Source: Halorientalis salina (GTDB lineage: Archaea; Halobacteriota; Halobacteria; Halobacteriales; Haloarculaceae). Taken from it: a DNA stretch of 64,000 nucleotides. The stretch lies in assembly GCF_005049285.1 (NCBI RefSeq), contig NZ_SOSC01000001.1, positions 310,001-374,000 of the forward strand, in the 5' to 3' direction. Under the pieces are notes generated by a model, which saw nothing but the letters and a program-made list of their open reading frames with translations, searched no databases and was not told where the DNA came from. Below, piece by piece: positions 16,406 to 25,977 of the stretch (its first letter is position 1; every line of letters starts with the position of its first letter). A program made the position numbers and the translations under genes.

Positions 16406-17665
16406 ATGAGCGACGACGTGAACCCGTTCGAGAGTCTGCAGGAGCAGATCGACGACGCTGCCGCCTACATTGACGTTGCTCCCGACGTTCTGGAGCGGTT
16501 GAAACACCCGGAGCGCGTCCTGGAGGCGAACCTCTCGGTCGAGATGGACGACGGCTCCATCGAGGTGTTCAAAGCGTTCCGGTCCCAGTTCAACGGCGAC
16601 CGTGGACCGTACAAGGGCGGCATCAGATACCACCCGAACGTCTCCCGCGACGAAGTGAAAGCGCTCTCCGGCTGGATGGTGTACAAAAGCGCGACAGTCG
16701 ATATTCCTTACGGCGGTGGCAAAGGGGGGATCGTCATCGACCCGCGCAAGTACTCGGCAAACGAGATCGAGCGACTCACACGGGCGTACGCGACCGAACT
16801 GCGGCCGATTATCGGCCCGGACAAGGACATCCCCGCCCCGGACGTCAACACCGGGCAGCGCGAGATGAACTGGATCAAGGACACGTACGAGACGCTGGAG
16901 AACACGACGGCACCGGGGACCGTGACCGGCAAGGCTCCGACCAGCGGCGGCAGTGCCGGCCGAGTGAAGGCGACGGGTCGCTCCGTCATGCTCACGGCCC
17001 GGGAGGCCTTCGAGTACCTCGGGAAAGAGGTCGAATCGGCGACCGTCGCCGTTCAGGGCTTCGGTAACGCCGGTTCGGTCGCCGCGGGGCTGATCGACGA
17101 GGAACTGAACGCGAATATCGTGGCCGTCTCGGATTCGAGCGGCGCCATCTACAATTCCGACGGGCTGGACATAGCAGACGCCAGGTCCCACAAGAACTCG
17201 ACCGGACAGCTCTCGGGCTACGGGGGCGCATCGAAGGAACTCACCAACAGGGAACTGCTCACGCTCGACGTGGACCTGCTCGTTCCCGCAGCCCTGGAGA
17301 ACGCCATCGACGCGAGCATCGCGGCGGACGTCGAGGCCGACATCATCGTCGAGGCAGCCAACGGTCCGTTGACCCCCGACGCCGACGACGAGCTCACGGA
17401 CCGTGACGTGGCCGTGTTCCCCGACATCCTCGCGAACGCCGGCGGCGTCACCGTCTCGTACTTCGAGTGGGTCCAGAACCGCCAGCGGTTCCACTGGACG
17501 GAAGAGCGCGTCAACGAGGAACTGGAACGGATCATCTGTGACGCGTTCGATACGCTGACCGACCGATACGAGGGAACGGACGCCCCGAACTACCGAACCG
17601 CCGCCTACGTCGTCTCGATCGAACGCGTCGCCCACGCCGCAAAAGAGGCCGGACAGTTCCCGTAG
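16406..17665 (+). CDS. gdhB: Glutamate dehydrogenase (Glu/Leu/Phe/Val dehydrogenase family)
   Basis: Oxidises glutamate to 2-oxoglutarate and ammonia, or the reverse; 419 aa, the normal hexameric-GDH length. The substrate-binding region KGGIRYHP and the catalytic Lys region PYGGGKGGI are followed by [13 protein letters not shown], and the Rossmann NAD(P) site is [13 protein letters not shown]. All catalytic elements are present. Haloarchaea have several GDH paralogues, NAD- or NADP-linked; the cofactor cannot be told with certainty, so the letter in the symbol is tentative. Next to the CitE-like lyase, it may feed glutamate into the methylaspartate cycle. Confidence 0.93.
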   Translation: MSDDVNPFESLQEQIDDAAAYIDVAPDVLERLKHPERVLEANLSVEMDDGSIEVFKAFRSQFNGDRGPYKGGIRYHPNVSRDEVKALSGWMVYKSATVDIPYGGGKGGIVIDPRKYSANEIERLTRAYATELRPIIGPDKDIPAPDVNTGQREMNWIKDTYETLENTTAPGTVTGKAPTSGGSAGRVKATGRSVMLTAREAFEYLGKEVESATVAVQGFGNAGSVAAGLIDEELNANIVAVSDSSGAIYNSDGLDIADARSHKNSTGQLSGYGGASKELTNRELLTLDVDLLVPAALENAIDASIAADVEADIIVEAANGPLTPDADDELTDRDVAVFPDILANAGGVTVSYFEWVQNRQRFHWTEERVNEELERIICDAFDTLTDRYEGTDAPNYRTAAYVVSIERVAHAAKEAGQFP

Positions 17666-17736
17666 CCGCCCGTCGATCCCGGTCCTGATTCGCCAGTACC
17701 ACGTTCGTTTTACGGATACCGCCCCTAGCAGTTGCC

Positions 17737-18216
17737 ATGTCCGTCTACCAGCGCGAGGTCCGAGTCGCTGCGCCGTTCGACGACGTCTGGGAGTTTCACT
17801 CGCGAGTCAGCGGATTAGAGGCACTGACGCCCAGCTGGATGAACCTCGACGTCGAATCAGTGGTCGGTCCTGACGGTGACCCCGATCCGGGGATTCTGGC
17901 GGTCGGGTCGCGTATCGAATCGTCGATCAAGCCGTTCGGGATTGCCCCCCAACAGCGCTGGACCTCGGTCATCGTCGAGCGGGAGGCGGGCGACGGGTCC
18001 GCGATGTTCACGGACGAGATGGAGGGCGGGCCGTTCCGGGAGTGGCAGCACACCCACTCGTTTTACGCGGACGGTGACGAGACCGTCGTGCACGACCGGG
18101 TGGAGTATCAACTCCCGCTCGGGAGCCTCGGTCGGCGGCTCGGACCGCTCGCCGTCGTCGGCCTCGAACCGATGTTCCGCTACCGTCACCGGCAGACGAA
18201 GCAACTACTGGAGTGA
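17737..18216 (+). CDS. SRPBCC (START-like) family protein
   Basis: 159 aa, one helix-grip domain of the SRPBCC/polyketide-cyclase type. The N-terminus YQREVRVAAPFDDVWEFHS is the characteristic first strand and helix, and the late HDRVEYQLPLGSLGRRLG followed by a long C-terminal helix closes the fold. Such proteins bind hydrophobic ligands; in haloarchaea many are called cyclase/dehydrase or coxG-like without evidence. The ligand is unknown. It stands alone between gdh and the MutS-like gene on the same strand. Confidence 0.82.
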   Translation: MSVYQREVRVAAPFDDVWEFHSRVSGLEALTPSWMNLDVESVVGPDGDPDPGILAVGSRIESSIKPFGIAPQQRWTSVIVEREAGDGSAMFTDEMEGGPFREWQHTHSFYADGDETVVHDRVEYQLPLGSLGRRLGPLAVVGLEPMFRYRHRQTKQLLE

Positions 18217-18309
18217 CTGCTTCCCGTTCGCAGTCTCCTGACCACGGGGATTCGAGTCGTCCTGCCCGATTCCTGAACGCCTAAGACGCCGCCGGTCCTC
18301 GGGCGGGGT

Positions 18310-20067
18310 ATGCGACTGGAGGACTACTGGGGCGTCGGGCCGAAGACCCGGGACCTGCTCGCCGAGTCCATCGGCGAGTCGGCGGCCATCGAAGCCGTCG
18401 AATCCGCGGACAGTCGAGCCCTCATGGCCGCCGGGCTCAGCCGCGGGCGGGCGACCCGGATTCTGCGGCGAGCACAGGGCGGCGAGGGCATGGACGTCCT
18501 CGCCACGCGGGATACGCGAGACGTATACAAGGACATTCTCAACCTGGCCAGCGAACACGCGGTGACGCGCCACGCGGAGGACCGCATTCGGGTTCTGACG
18601 CCGCTGCGCGACCGCGAGGCGATGGAAGACCGGCTCGACACCGTCCTCGAGGCCGTCGACGCCTGGCGAGGACTCGACGAGGAGACCAGGGGTGCGGTCG
18701 TCGACGCCTTCAAGCGTCACGACAGCATCGACGGCGGGGAACGGTCGGCCGTGCGGACGGTCCTCGAACTGCTCGACGTGGGCGTCTCCGGGGGCGTCTT
18801 CGATCGGCTGGCACCGCTCGATGCGGACGCGCTCGACGACGCGGCCGACGCGCTGGCTGCGCTGGGTGACGGACGGGTCGGACAGGGGGCCGACGACCGA
18901 CTCGACGACCTGCGCGATCAGCAGACTGCGGTCGAGGAACTGGCCGCGAACCAGGCCGACGTGCTCGAATCCGTCCAGGAGGGCGTCCGCGGGACGGACG
19001 AGTTCCGCGAGGCGTTCGTCCGGCACGTCAGCGACGAAACGGGCATTCCCCTGAGTGCAGTCAGGGAGGCCATGCCGTCGGACGCGACCGACGCGTCGGG
19101 GTTCGTCAGCGAGACGCTGCGGTCACTGGCCGACGACAGACGGAAATCGGCCACCGATCGGGCCGACGAGGTGGCGGCCGACCTCGAAGGGGCAATCGAA
19201 GAAGCACGTGACGACATCGACACCGCAGTCGCGGCCATCGACGACATCGCGTTCTACGTGTCGCTGGCTCGATTCGCGCTCGCGTACGACCTCACGCGGC
19301 CGACGTTCGTCACCGACCGGGAGACGATCGCCGTCGCCGACGCCCGGAACCTCGAACTGCTCGGTGCGGACGCGGGGTCCGTCCAGCCGATCACGTACGC
19401 CGTCGGGGAGCACGACCTCGATGTCGGAAACGCCGACGGCCCGCCGAACGGCGATCAGGTCACGGTATTGACCGGGGCCAACAGCGGGGGGAAGACCACA
19501 CTGCTGGAGACGCTCTGTCAGGTCCAACTGCTCGCCCAGATGGGGCTGCCCGTTCCGGCGGCGGCCGCCGAAGTGAGCGTCGTCGACGTGGTCGTCTTCC
19601 ACCGGCGACACGCCAGTTTCAACGCGGGCGTGCTGGAATCGACCCTGCGAACCGTCGTCCCGCCGCTGTCGAGCGACGACCGGACCCTGATGCTCGTCGA
19701 CGAGTTCGAGGCGATCACGGAACCCGGGAGCGCGGCCGATTTGCTCCACGGGCTGGTGACGCTGACCGTCGACCGCGGGGCGATGGGCGTGTTCGTCACG
19801 CACCTCGCGGACGACCTAGAACCACTACCCGAGGAAGCTCGAACGGACGGCATCTTCGCCGAAGGGCTCACGCCCGACCTCGACCTGGCCGTCGATTACC
19901 AGCCACGCTTTGGCACCGTCGGGAAGTCCACGCCCGAGTTCATCGTCTCCAGACTCGTCGCCGACGCCGGCGACCGCCAGGAACGCGCCGGCTTCGAGAC
20001 GCTCGCTCAGGCCGTCGGCGAGGAGGCCGTCCAGCGGACGCTGGCCGACGCTCGCTGGACGAACTGA
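18310..20067 (+). CDS. MutS-family ATPase (MutS5/MutS2-like) with N-terminal HhH region
   Basis: 585 aa. Residues 1-55 read as a helix-hairpin-helix (WGVGPKTRDLL, LMAAGLSRGRATRI), which is unusual for a MutS homologue. The middle is mostly helical (core and clamp-like). The C-terminal ABC-type ATPase has Walker A GANSGGKTT at 389-397 and Walker B MLVDEFE, with FVTHLADDL as the H-loop. The mismatch-reading N-terminal domain of MutS1 and the Smr nuclease of MutS2 are absent, so it more likely acts on branched DNA than in mismatch repair. Haloarchaeal genomes label such genes mutS5. Confidence 0.82.
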   Translation: MRLEDYWGVGPKTRDLLAESIGESAAIEAVESADSRALMAAGLSRGRATRILRRAQGGEGMDVLATRDTRDVYKDILNLASEHAVTRHAEDRIRVLTPLRDREAMEDRLDTVLEAVDAWRGLDEETRGAVVDAFKRHDSIDGGERSAVRTVLELLDVGVSGGVFDRLAPLDADALDDAADALAALGDGRVGQGADDRLDDLRDQQTAVEELAANQADVLESVQEGVRGTDEFREAFVRHVSDETGIPLSAVREAMPSDATDASGFVSETLRSLADDRRKSATDRADEVAADLEGAIEEARDDIDTAVAAIDDIAFYVSLARFALAYDLTRPTFVTDRETIAVADARNLELLGADAGSVQPITYAVGEHDLDVGNADGPPNGDQVTVLTGANSGGKTTLLETLCQVQLLAQMGLPVPAAAAEVSVVDVVVFHRRHASFNAGVLESTLRTVVPPLSSDDRTLMLVDEFEAITEPGSAADLLHGLVTLTVDRGAMGVFVTHLADDLEPLPEEARTDGIFAEGLTPDLDLAVDYQPRFGTVGKSTPEFIVSRLVADAGDRQERAGFETLAQAVGEEAVQRTLADARWTN

Positions 20068-20198
20068 CGCGGCACAGGACAGGCATCTCTCAGCCGTCCC
20101 ACACACCGGGTTTCCGGTGAAACCGGCCGTAGAGGAGTCGATACCGCCCTCGAAAACGAGGGTCAGCTAGATGTATTGGCGCAGAATACTTTTCGCGG

Positions 20199-20408
20199 TC
20201 ACTCACTCCCGATCGGTTCGACGTCATCGAGCGCGAGTGCGACCGAGGATCGTCCGTCCGGCGTCGGGTCGTCCAGGGAGAGCGCGACGACGACGTTTCC
20301 CTTCTTCGGCGTGTAGGTGACCGACGTGATCGTCCCGGGTCGCGTTTCGCCATCGACGGTCGCGGTGGCCCGTCGGCCCTGCAATCGCTCGGCCAGGTCG
20401 TCTGACAT
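20199..20408 (-). CDS. Small conserved-type haloarchaeal protein
   Basis: 69 aa, acidic, no membrane segment. It begins MSDDLAERLQGRRATATVDG and contains GTITSVTYTPKKGNVVVAL, which reads as alternating strands of a small beta barrel. I do not recognise a named family. Codon use and acidity fit a real gene, and the frame is closed on both sides by non-coding sequence. Function unknown. Confidence 0.6.
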   Translation of the reverse strand: MSDDLAERLQGRRATATVDGETRPGTITSVTYTPKKGNVVVALSLDDPTPDGRSSVALALDDVEPIGSE

Positions 20409-20919
20409 ACCCGAGACTCAGCACTCACTGCCCCTGGATGTTGCGAAGCGTCACCCGGCGGGTCGAGAATACCAGTTCCGACGGGTGACTCCAACCGTCC
20501 GATATCTCCAGCCGAAACCACGGTTTCGACCCGACACACAGGACGGCCCCGATATCATTCCATGGCAGAAACGGCGAAATATGGTATACGTTACCAAAGA
20601 ACATTATAGTCATTTGCTACGTGAGTGATATCAATGGGCTACGGTCGAACCCCGATTTTTCGCGTGGAAACCTCCGCCGTGCAGGGCGACCAGATCGGAA
20701 CACGATCTGAACAGAACCGCTCTGGGGGTTCTGACCGTCCCCTCGGTCTGCGCTACTCGCGGAGGATTTCGTCCGTGTGGAGTCGGGATTATCTGCATAA
20801 GTTATGGCGATTTCAAACAGTGGTTCAATCATCATTTCAAATGCCTTCATGGGAAGGAATCGGGGAAACGTTTTTGTAGAATCGTTCTGAATCTCTATAC
20901 GTGGAGGTGAATGCCAGAT
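20409..20919. other. Intergenic region without a clear gene
   Basis: About 510 bp with lower GC than its surroundings and only short frames of non-haloarchaeal composition on both strands. The last bases hold a strong ribosome binding site, GGAGGTGA at 20903-20910, for the next gene. I see no RNA gene or repeat. Confidence 0.5.
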
Positions 20920-21162
20920 ATGACACGCAGTGATGACTCTATCACTCGACGGCAGGAGAACAGACCCGGATTGACTCGGTCCTTGTCACGATACGACCTC
21001 CTGCTAGCGTTCATGCCGACGGTTTTCCTCGTGAGTATCGTCGTGGGGAACCTGCTATCAATCGGTGTTCAAACGGCATTCACCGGGGCATCGCTCGTCG
21101 GCGTGATCGCACTGGTCGATGCGCTGTTCCTGCACCCGCCGGAGGGTGCGGGACGCGCCTGA
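20920..21162 (+). CDS. Small two-helix membrane protein
   Basis: 80 aa with two hydrophobic segments (about residues 30-50 and 52-72) after a charged, Arg-rich N-terminus. GGAGGTGA sits 9 nt before the ATG at 20920 but directly touches another ATG at 20911; the spacing favours 20920 (MTRSDDS). No family recognised with confidence; proteins of this size and layout are common in haloarchaea. Function unknown. Confidence 0.6.
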   Translation: MTRSDDSITRRQENRPGLTRSLSRYDLLLAFMPTVFLVSIVVGNLLSIGVQTAFTGASLVGVIALVDALFLHPPEGAGRA

Positions 21163-21218
21163 CGGCTTCGTTTTCCGTCCGACGTGACCGCACCAGGTGA
21201 CAACCAGCCAGCAGTTGC

Positions 21219-23123
21219 TCAGTCCTCGGGTTCGACAGCCTCTGCTTCGCCTTCCGTCACGCGGACGCCCTTCGAGGAGAGGTGACGCATCCGTCGCTGG
21301 GCGAAGTCCTCCTCGTTGCTTCCCCGCGTCGCGAGGACGTACACCAGCGATCGGCCCTCGGGCCGCATCGTTCGCCCGGCCCGTTGAGCGCCCTGCCGTC
21401 GCGACCCGCCGAGCCCCGAGGCGACGATCGCCAGTTCGGCGTCCGGGAGGTCGATCCCCTCGTCACCGACGCGGGAGACGATGAGCGTGTCCCGGGTCCC
21501 CTGCCGGAACTCCGAGAGCAATCGCTCCCGTTTGCTGTGTGGCATCTCGCCGTTGACGAACGGAACGTCCAGCGCCGCCGAGAACGCTCGGCCCTGGTCC
21601 AGGTAGTCGGCGAACACGAGCGCCTTCTTGTCGACGTGTCGGGAGAGGAGATGCCGCGTCTCCTCGATCTTGGCCGGGTTGGTCGCAGCGAGTTGCCGGC
21701 GTTCGTGGCCGTCGCTGCTGACGTACTCGTTGCGCGCGTCGTCGTTCGCCCACGGGACGTATCTGATCTCGACTTCCGGCTCGGCGACGAAGCCGGCGTC
21801 GAACAGCGAGTCCCAGTCGGTCCCGATGGGCGGTCCGATGAGGGTGTAGATGTCCTCTTCCTTGTCGTCTTCCCGCACTGGCGTCGACGAGAGTCCGAGT
21901 CTGTGTTTGGTCTGTAAGTTCGCGCTCCGCCGGTAGATCGATGCGGGAACGTGATGGACCTCGTCGTAGACGACGAGCCCCCACTCGCGGCTGTCGAACA
22001 GCTGGCGGTGACGGTCCATCCCGGCGGTCTGGTAGGTGGCGATGGTGACCGGCCGCACGTCCTTTGTCCCGCCGTGGTACTCGCCGACCTGGTCGGGGGA
22101 AAGCGTCGTGCGCGCGAGGATCTCGTCACGCCACTGGCCGGCGAGTTCGCGACTGGGAACGAGGATCAACGTCTCCCCGCCGACCCTGGCGAGAATGCCC
22201 AGCGCGGCGACCGTCTTCCCCGCTCCCGGCGGCCCGACCAGCACACCGGATTTCGTCTCCATGAACCGGCTCACCCACGCGTGCTGGTAGTCCCTGAGGT
22301 CGAGGTTCAGTTCGAGCGCCAGGTCCTCACCGGTGTCGAGGTCGCGCTCGTCCTGGACGGGATAGCCCGCCTCGTAGAGGATGCGCTTGACTTCGGCGAC
22401 GGACTCCTCGGCCACCCAGCTCTCGGTGTCGGAGATCGGGGCGCGCAACTGGCCGTCGTCGAGTTTCTCACGCCCCACGTTGCCCATCAGGTTCTCCGTG
22501 GCGGCTTCGAGGACGACGTATCCGTCCTCGTGTGATTTCAGCGTGAACTGGTGGGCGCGTTTCCACTGATCCTCGATCCACTCCTCGAAGGCCGGCGAGC
22601 GCTCGGGCAGCACGTCCCGAACGGTGCCGAGCAGTCCCTCGAAGTCCTCGTAGGGCGCGCCCCAGATGTCCTCGCGGCGCACGTCGTAGAGGTAGCCGCC
22701 GCGATGGGTGGTGTCGACGAGGTGCGCGAACTGTGAGAGTTGCGCCCGCGTGAACTGCGTCGGGTGGTCGACGACGATCTGGCGGCGGTCGGGGAAGAGA
22801 ATGACGCGTTCTCGGTCGGTCAGCCGCGACCAGTCGGTCGGGTACCAGACCACCGGGTCGGCGGACACGTCGAGTTTCTGAATCAGGTCCTCCGCCGCCA
22901 GTGCGTCCAGTGCCTCGCTGGCCGCTTCCTGGGAACACTCCAGTGTCTGTGCGACCCGGGTCGCCGTGACGACCGGTCGGCCGATGTCCTGAATGACGTC
23001 GGTGAAGCCGTCGCCGTCGAGCACGGGCGACGCGTCGGCGTCCGGGGATGGGGTGTCAACGTCCGCGGAAGCCGATTCCTCGCCGTCGGGAGCCGTTTCG
23101 GCGGAGTCCTCGTTGTCGGTCAC
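21219..23123 (-). CDS. rad25: XPB/Rad25-type DNA helicase (superfamily 2)
   Basis: 634 aa. After an acidic N-terminus, residues about 40-90 form a winged helix, and about 110-240 a damage-recognition-like region. Two RecA domains follow: Walker A GPPGAGKT, motif Ia PSRELAGQW, DExH box DEVHH, LSSTPVRED with the XPB-specific RED triplet, and motif VI QRAGRTMRP. In eukaryotes XPB opens DNA in TFIIH; archaeal XPB usually works with the Bax1 nuclease, which I do not see next door. Role is probably nucleotide excision repair or transcription-coupled unwinding. Confidence 0.9.
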   Translation of the reverse strand: MTDNEDSAETAPDGEESASADVDTPSPDADASPVLDGDGFTDVIQDIGRPVVTATRVAQTLECSQEAASEALDALAAEDLIQKLDVSADPVVWYPTDWSRLTDRERVILFPDRRQIVVDHPTQFTRAQLSQFAHLVDTTHRGGYLYDVRREDIWGAPYEDFEGLLGTVRDVLPERSPAFEEWIEDQWKRAHQFTLKSHEDGYVVLEAATENLMGNVGREKLDDGQLRAPISDTESWVAEESVAEVKRILYEAGYPVQDERDLDTGEDLALELNLDLRDYQHAWVSRFMETKSGVLVGPPGAGKTVAALGILARVGGETLILVPSRELAGQWRDEILARTTLSPDQVGEYHGGTKDVRPVTIATYQTAGMDRHRQLFDSREWGLVVYDEVHHVPASIYRRSANLQTKHRLGLSSTPVREDDKEEDIYTLIGPPIGTDWDSLFDAGFVAEPEVEIRYVPWANDDARNEYVSSDGHERRQLAATNPAKIEETRHLLSRHVDKKALVFADYLDQGRAFSAALDVPFVNGEMPHSKRERLLSEFRQGTRDTLIVSRVGDEGIDLPDAELAIVASGLGGSRRQGAQRAGRTMRPEGRSLVYVLATRGSNEEDFAQRRMRHLSSKGVRVTEGEAEAVEPED

Positions 23124-23216
23124 TGCGCGTGGGTAGGCCGCCGAGCGTCAAACGGTTTGCGTCACGAGATGGATTCCCCCACCCCTCATCGCTGGGTATG
23201 GCCCGCGAACGCCGGC

Positions 23217-23816
23217 CTACACGCCCAGCCACTCGTCGTTGCGGACCTCGTAGCCGTTCGACCGACAGAACTTCGCCGCCTGCCGTCGAACCGCTCTGGA
23301 GCCCGGGATTTTTCCCTCGTCGTGAATCCGCTCGACGATCCAGTCGCTGATCGCCGCGACTCCCTCGTCGTCGTCATCGGCGTCGATCGCCTTGAGTTCT
23401 CGAAGCGTCTTCTCGTAGGCCTCGCGCTGTGACTTGCCGAGGTCCGTGTTCGGAACCGTCTCGACCGCCTCCACGACCCGCTTCATGGCCGCGGCGATCG
23501 TCGGCCGCTGGACCCGCATTCGAACGGTGTCGGGGGCGTCGAACGTCTCCTGGTCCGTCTCAGCCACGAGTTCCGAGACGGTGTACGTCCCCTCGACCGA
23601 CTCGACCGTTTGATCGCCGACCGCATCGACGACCTCGGCACCCGTCACCGGGAACGCCAGGGTGTCGAGTTCCGACTCGAACTCCCCGAGGTCCCGCTCG
23701 TCGACCGGGGGCTCGGTTTCGTCCGCTCGTTCGAGTGCCGCGAGGACCTCCCGCTCCCGTTGACGACGATCTTCGTCCCGCGCTTGCTCCTCTCGCCCTC
23801 GTTTGTCGTCTGCCAT
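23217..23816 (-). CDS. Haloarchaeal protein of unknown function upstream of XPB
   Basis: 199 aa, highly charged. It begins with a Lys/Arg/Glu-rich helix (MADDKRGREEQARDEDRRQR), then an FPVTGAEVVDAVGD segment, a helical part around 90-150, and a basic C-terminus GSRAVRRQAAKFCRSNGYEV that looks like a nucleic-acid-binding tail. The first 40 residues resemble a widespread haloarchaeal N-terminal signature, but I cannot name the family with certainty. It lies 93 bp upstream of the helicase on the same strand, so they may be co-transcribed. Confidence 0.75.
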   Translation of the reverse strand: MADDKRGREEQARDEDRRQREREVLAALERADETEPPVDERDLGEFESELDTLAFPVTGAEVVDAVGDQTVESVEGTYTVSELVAETDQETFDAPDTVRMRVQRPTIAAAMKRVVEAVETVPNTDLGKSQREAYEKTLRELKAIDADDDDEGVAAISDWIVERIHDEGKIPGSRAVRRQAAKFCRSNGYEVRNDEWLGV

Positions 23817-23950
23817 CCGAGATAGTAGGCCGGCGAGTCGGATAACCTTGTGGTGATCTCAATTACACTAGAGGAATCGGGTTCACGATCGGGGAGCCCA
23901 GACGGTTTCGATACACCACAGCCGGTCAGGAGACCGACCGGTAGTCCCAG

Positions 23951-25108
23951 TCACGGCGATTCGGTCCACCACTCGTCGCGTCTGTCGCTCGCGTCGGCGT
24001 TTCGGAACGGGGCTGGGAGGTCACGCTCGGCGAGGCCGAGCGCCTGACCGAACCAGTACCCGGTGTGCCAACCGACGGCCTCCGTGTCGATGTCAGCCAG
24101 CGCAATGGTGGCGTTCGTGTAGTACTCGATGGCTCCGTCGCCGTCGGTATCCGATCCGAACCGAGCCAGCGAACTCCGTTCGGTTTCGCCGTGCCGTAAC
24201 CGGTCGGGGAACTCGACGACGACGTTGGCGTCGCTTCGGTTGTCGACCCGCACGATCGTGACGTTCTCGGGCACGTCGTCGTCCTCGTCTTTGATCCGTT
24301 CGTAGTAGTCGATGACGTGCCCGACCTGCTCGCGGGCGTCGGCGCGGTCGCTCGCTCGGAGGTCCTCGGTCGCGGCGAAGACGCGGAAGTCGGTCGTCTC
24401 CCAGGGATAGCCGCGCTCGCTGGCGTTGGGTCGGGCCGTTCGATTCACCGTCTCGGTCGGCTGCATGTACTGCTCGGGGTCCTCACCGTGCCGAATCCCG
24501 AGGACGTGACCGAACTCGTGGATCATGATCTCCTCGGTACTCGCCGTGTCGTACCCCGATTCGATCAGTACCTCCGCCGGCGGGTCCGCAGTAGTGTCCT
24601 CCGTGAGCAGCGGCGCACACCCTAGCACGCGCTCGCCCTGTTCGATCCCGCAGCTATCGACCGAATCTCTGATCTCGACGTGTACGTCGGCGTCGTCAGC
24701 GTCGTCGACGGTGACGAACTCCACCGTGTAATCCCCGTACTGGGCGTTCGTGTTCCAGTAGTCGAGGGCGTCCGAGAGCGGGGTTCGGTAGTCGATTTCG
24801 CCGTCGCCTTCCGAAACGAGCGCGACGGTTACCGTGTCCACTCCCCAGGGGGTATCAGCGGGGTCGATGTCCGGCGTCGGCGTTGTCTCCGGACTGTTCC
24901 GGGTCATCGACGTGGTTTCAGCGGTCGCTGTTGCTCCCGCCGTCGTCGGTCTCGACGCGGTTTCGGTGGCTTGCGGACCCGGTGTCGAGTCGGTTCCGCC
25001 GCCGTCACCGTCCGTGACACGAGGAGTCTCGGCTGTCCCGGTCGCCCCCGGGAGCGCCGAACAACCGGCCAACACCACCAACAGGGTAACGAGAAACACC
25101 CGTTTCAT
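23951..25108 (-). CDS. Secreted matrixin-like zinc metalloprotease lipoprotein
   Basis: 385 aa. I start it at MKRVFLVTLL (25108), which gives a proper signal peptide with lipobox LAGC at residues 15-18; a TTTT promoter element sits about 29 nt upstream. A Thr/Ala/Gly-rich linker (about 20-85) precedes the domain. The zinc site HEFGHVLGIRHGEDP is the extended HExxHxxGxxH of metzincins, and a YMQP about nine residues later could be the Met-turn. The protein should be lipid-anchored outside the cell. Target unknown. Residues after 280 contain a second, unassigned domain. Confidence 0.82.
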   Translation of the reverse strand: MKRVFLVTLLVVLAGCSALPGATGTAETPRVTDGDGGGTDSTPGPQATETASRPTTAGATATAETTSMTRNSPETTPTPDIDPADTPWGVDTVTVALVSEGDGEIDYRTPLSDALDYWNTNAQYGDYTVEFVTVDDADDADVHVEIRDSVDSCGIEQGERVLGCAPLLTEDTTADPPAEVLIESGYDTASTEEIMIHEFGHVLGIRHGEDPEQYMQPTETVNRTARPNASERGYPWETTDFRVFAATEDLRASDRADAREQVGHVIDYYERIKDEDDDVPENVTIVRVDNRSDANVVVEFPDRLRHGETERSSLARFGSDTDGDGAIEYYTNATIALADIDTEAVGWHTGYWFGQALGLAERDLPAPFRNADASDRRDEWWTESP

Positions 25109-25171
25109 TCGCCTCGCCGGTTCCACGGCCGCACGCAAAAGCGTTCGTCCGACCTCGGATGGACCCAACCG

Positions 25172-25175
25172 TTAA
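25172..25175 (+). promoter_or_regulatory. TATA-like box of the DUF302 gene
   Basis: TTAA within CCGTTAACC is centred 28 nt before the ATG at 25201, as for a leaderless transcript. The palindrome ACGC-AAAA-GCGT lies about 30 bp further upstream, between the divergent genes. Confidence 0.5.
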
Positions 25176-25200
25176 CCCCATGGACGGTCTATGATATTTC

Positions 25201-25617
25201 ATGAAATACACAATACAGGCTGCAGTCACTGGGGAATTCGACGAGGTCGTCGACGCGACGAACGCTGCACTCGAAAGCGAGGGATTCGGCGTCCTCTGTG
25301 ACATCGACATCCAGGCGACACTCGAAGAGAAACTCGGTGAGGCGTTCCGTCAGTATCGGATCCTCGGTGCGTGTAATCCCTCGCTTGCATCTAGCGGATT
25401 GGCCGAGGAAATCGAACTTGGTGCCCTTTTACCCTGTAACGTCATCGTCTACGAGAGTGATGATGGTGACGTCGTGGTGAGTGCGGTCGACCCGGGACAG
25501 TTGGTCGGCATCGCGGACAACGATGCGCTCGATTCAATCGCGACAGAGGTCACCGAGCGATTCGACCGCGTACTGACCGCTGTGACAGATGAGTTCGAAC
25601 CCGCACCGGAGGCCTGA
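25201..25617 (+). CDS. DUF302 domain protein
   Basis: 138 aa, a single DUF302 domain. Visible hallmarks are GFGVLCDIDIQATLEEKLG, RILGACNP and LLPCNVIVYE, with Cys in both of the latter, followed by a DPGQL stretch and a C-terminal helix. DUF302 proteins are cytosolic and often sit in heavy-metal or redox-stress loci in bacteria and archaea; their biochemistry is not established. It is 6 bp upstream of a Met-rich SHOCT membrane protein on the same strand, so the two are surely one operon and begin the metal/redox island. Confidence 0.9.
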   Translation: MKYTIQAAVTGEFDEVVDATNAALESEGFGVLCDIDIQATLEEKLGEAFRQYRILGACNPSLASSGLAEEIELGALLPCNVIVYESDDGDVVVSAVDPGQLVGIADNDALDSIATEVTERFDRVLTAVTDEFEPAPEA

Positions 25618-25623
25618 TTTGGG

Positions 25624-25977
25624 ATGTCAGCATCCGACCAACTGGATCCGACGACGATACTACTCCTGGTCCTCGGCGCGGTCATCCTCCTACCCATGCT
25701 GATGATGGGGCTGGGTTTCGGCGGGATGATGGGATACGGCGGGATGATGGGCCAGTATAGCGGTACAGGTGGCTGGTGGCCCTTCGTCGGGATGCTCATG
25801 CCACTCGCCTTCCTGCTCGTGCTCATCGGCGGTGGCTACCTCGTCTTTCGGCGCACGAGCGGGACGCAGTCGCCTCACAACTCCGCGATGGAGGAGCTCC
25901 GAATGGCGTACGCTCGTGGCGATCTCACCGACGAAGAATTCGAAGCCCGCCGCGAGAAACTCGAACGATCAGAGTGA
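25624..25977 (+). CDS. Met-rich membrane protein with C-terminal SHOCT domain
   Basis: 117 aa. Two hydrophobic helices (about residues 11-34 and 55-77) are joined by a Gly/Met-rich loop with repeated GGMMG units, and the C-terminus MEELRMAYARGDLTDEEFEARREKLE is a SHOCT motif, a short oligomerisation domain. The Met cluster could bind Cu(I). It follows the DUF302 gene after 6 bp. Similar SHOCT membrane proteins occur beside copper and stress genes in haloarchaea, but the function is not proven. Confidence 0.85.
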   Translation: MSASDQLDPTTILLLVLGAVILLPMLMMGLGFGGMMGYGGMMGQYSGTGGWWPFVGMLMPLAFLLVLIGGGYLVFRRTSGTQSPHNSAMEELRMAYARGDLTDEEFEARREKLERSE

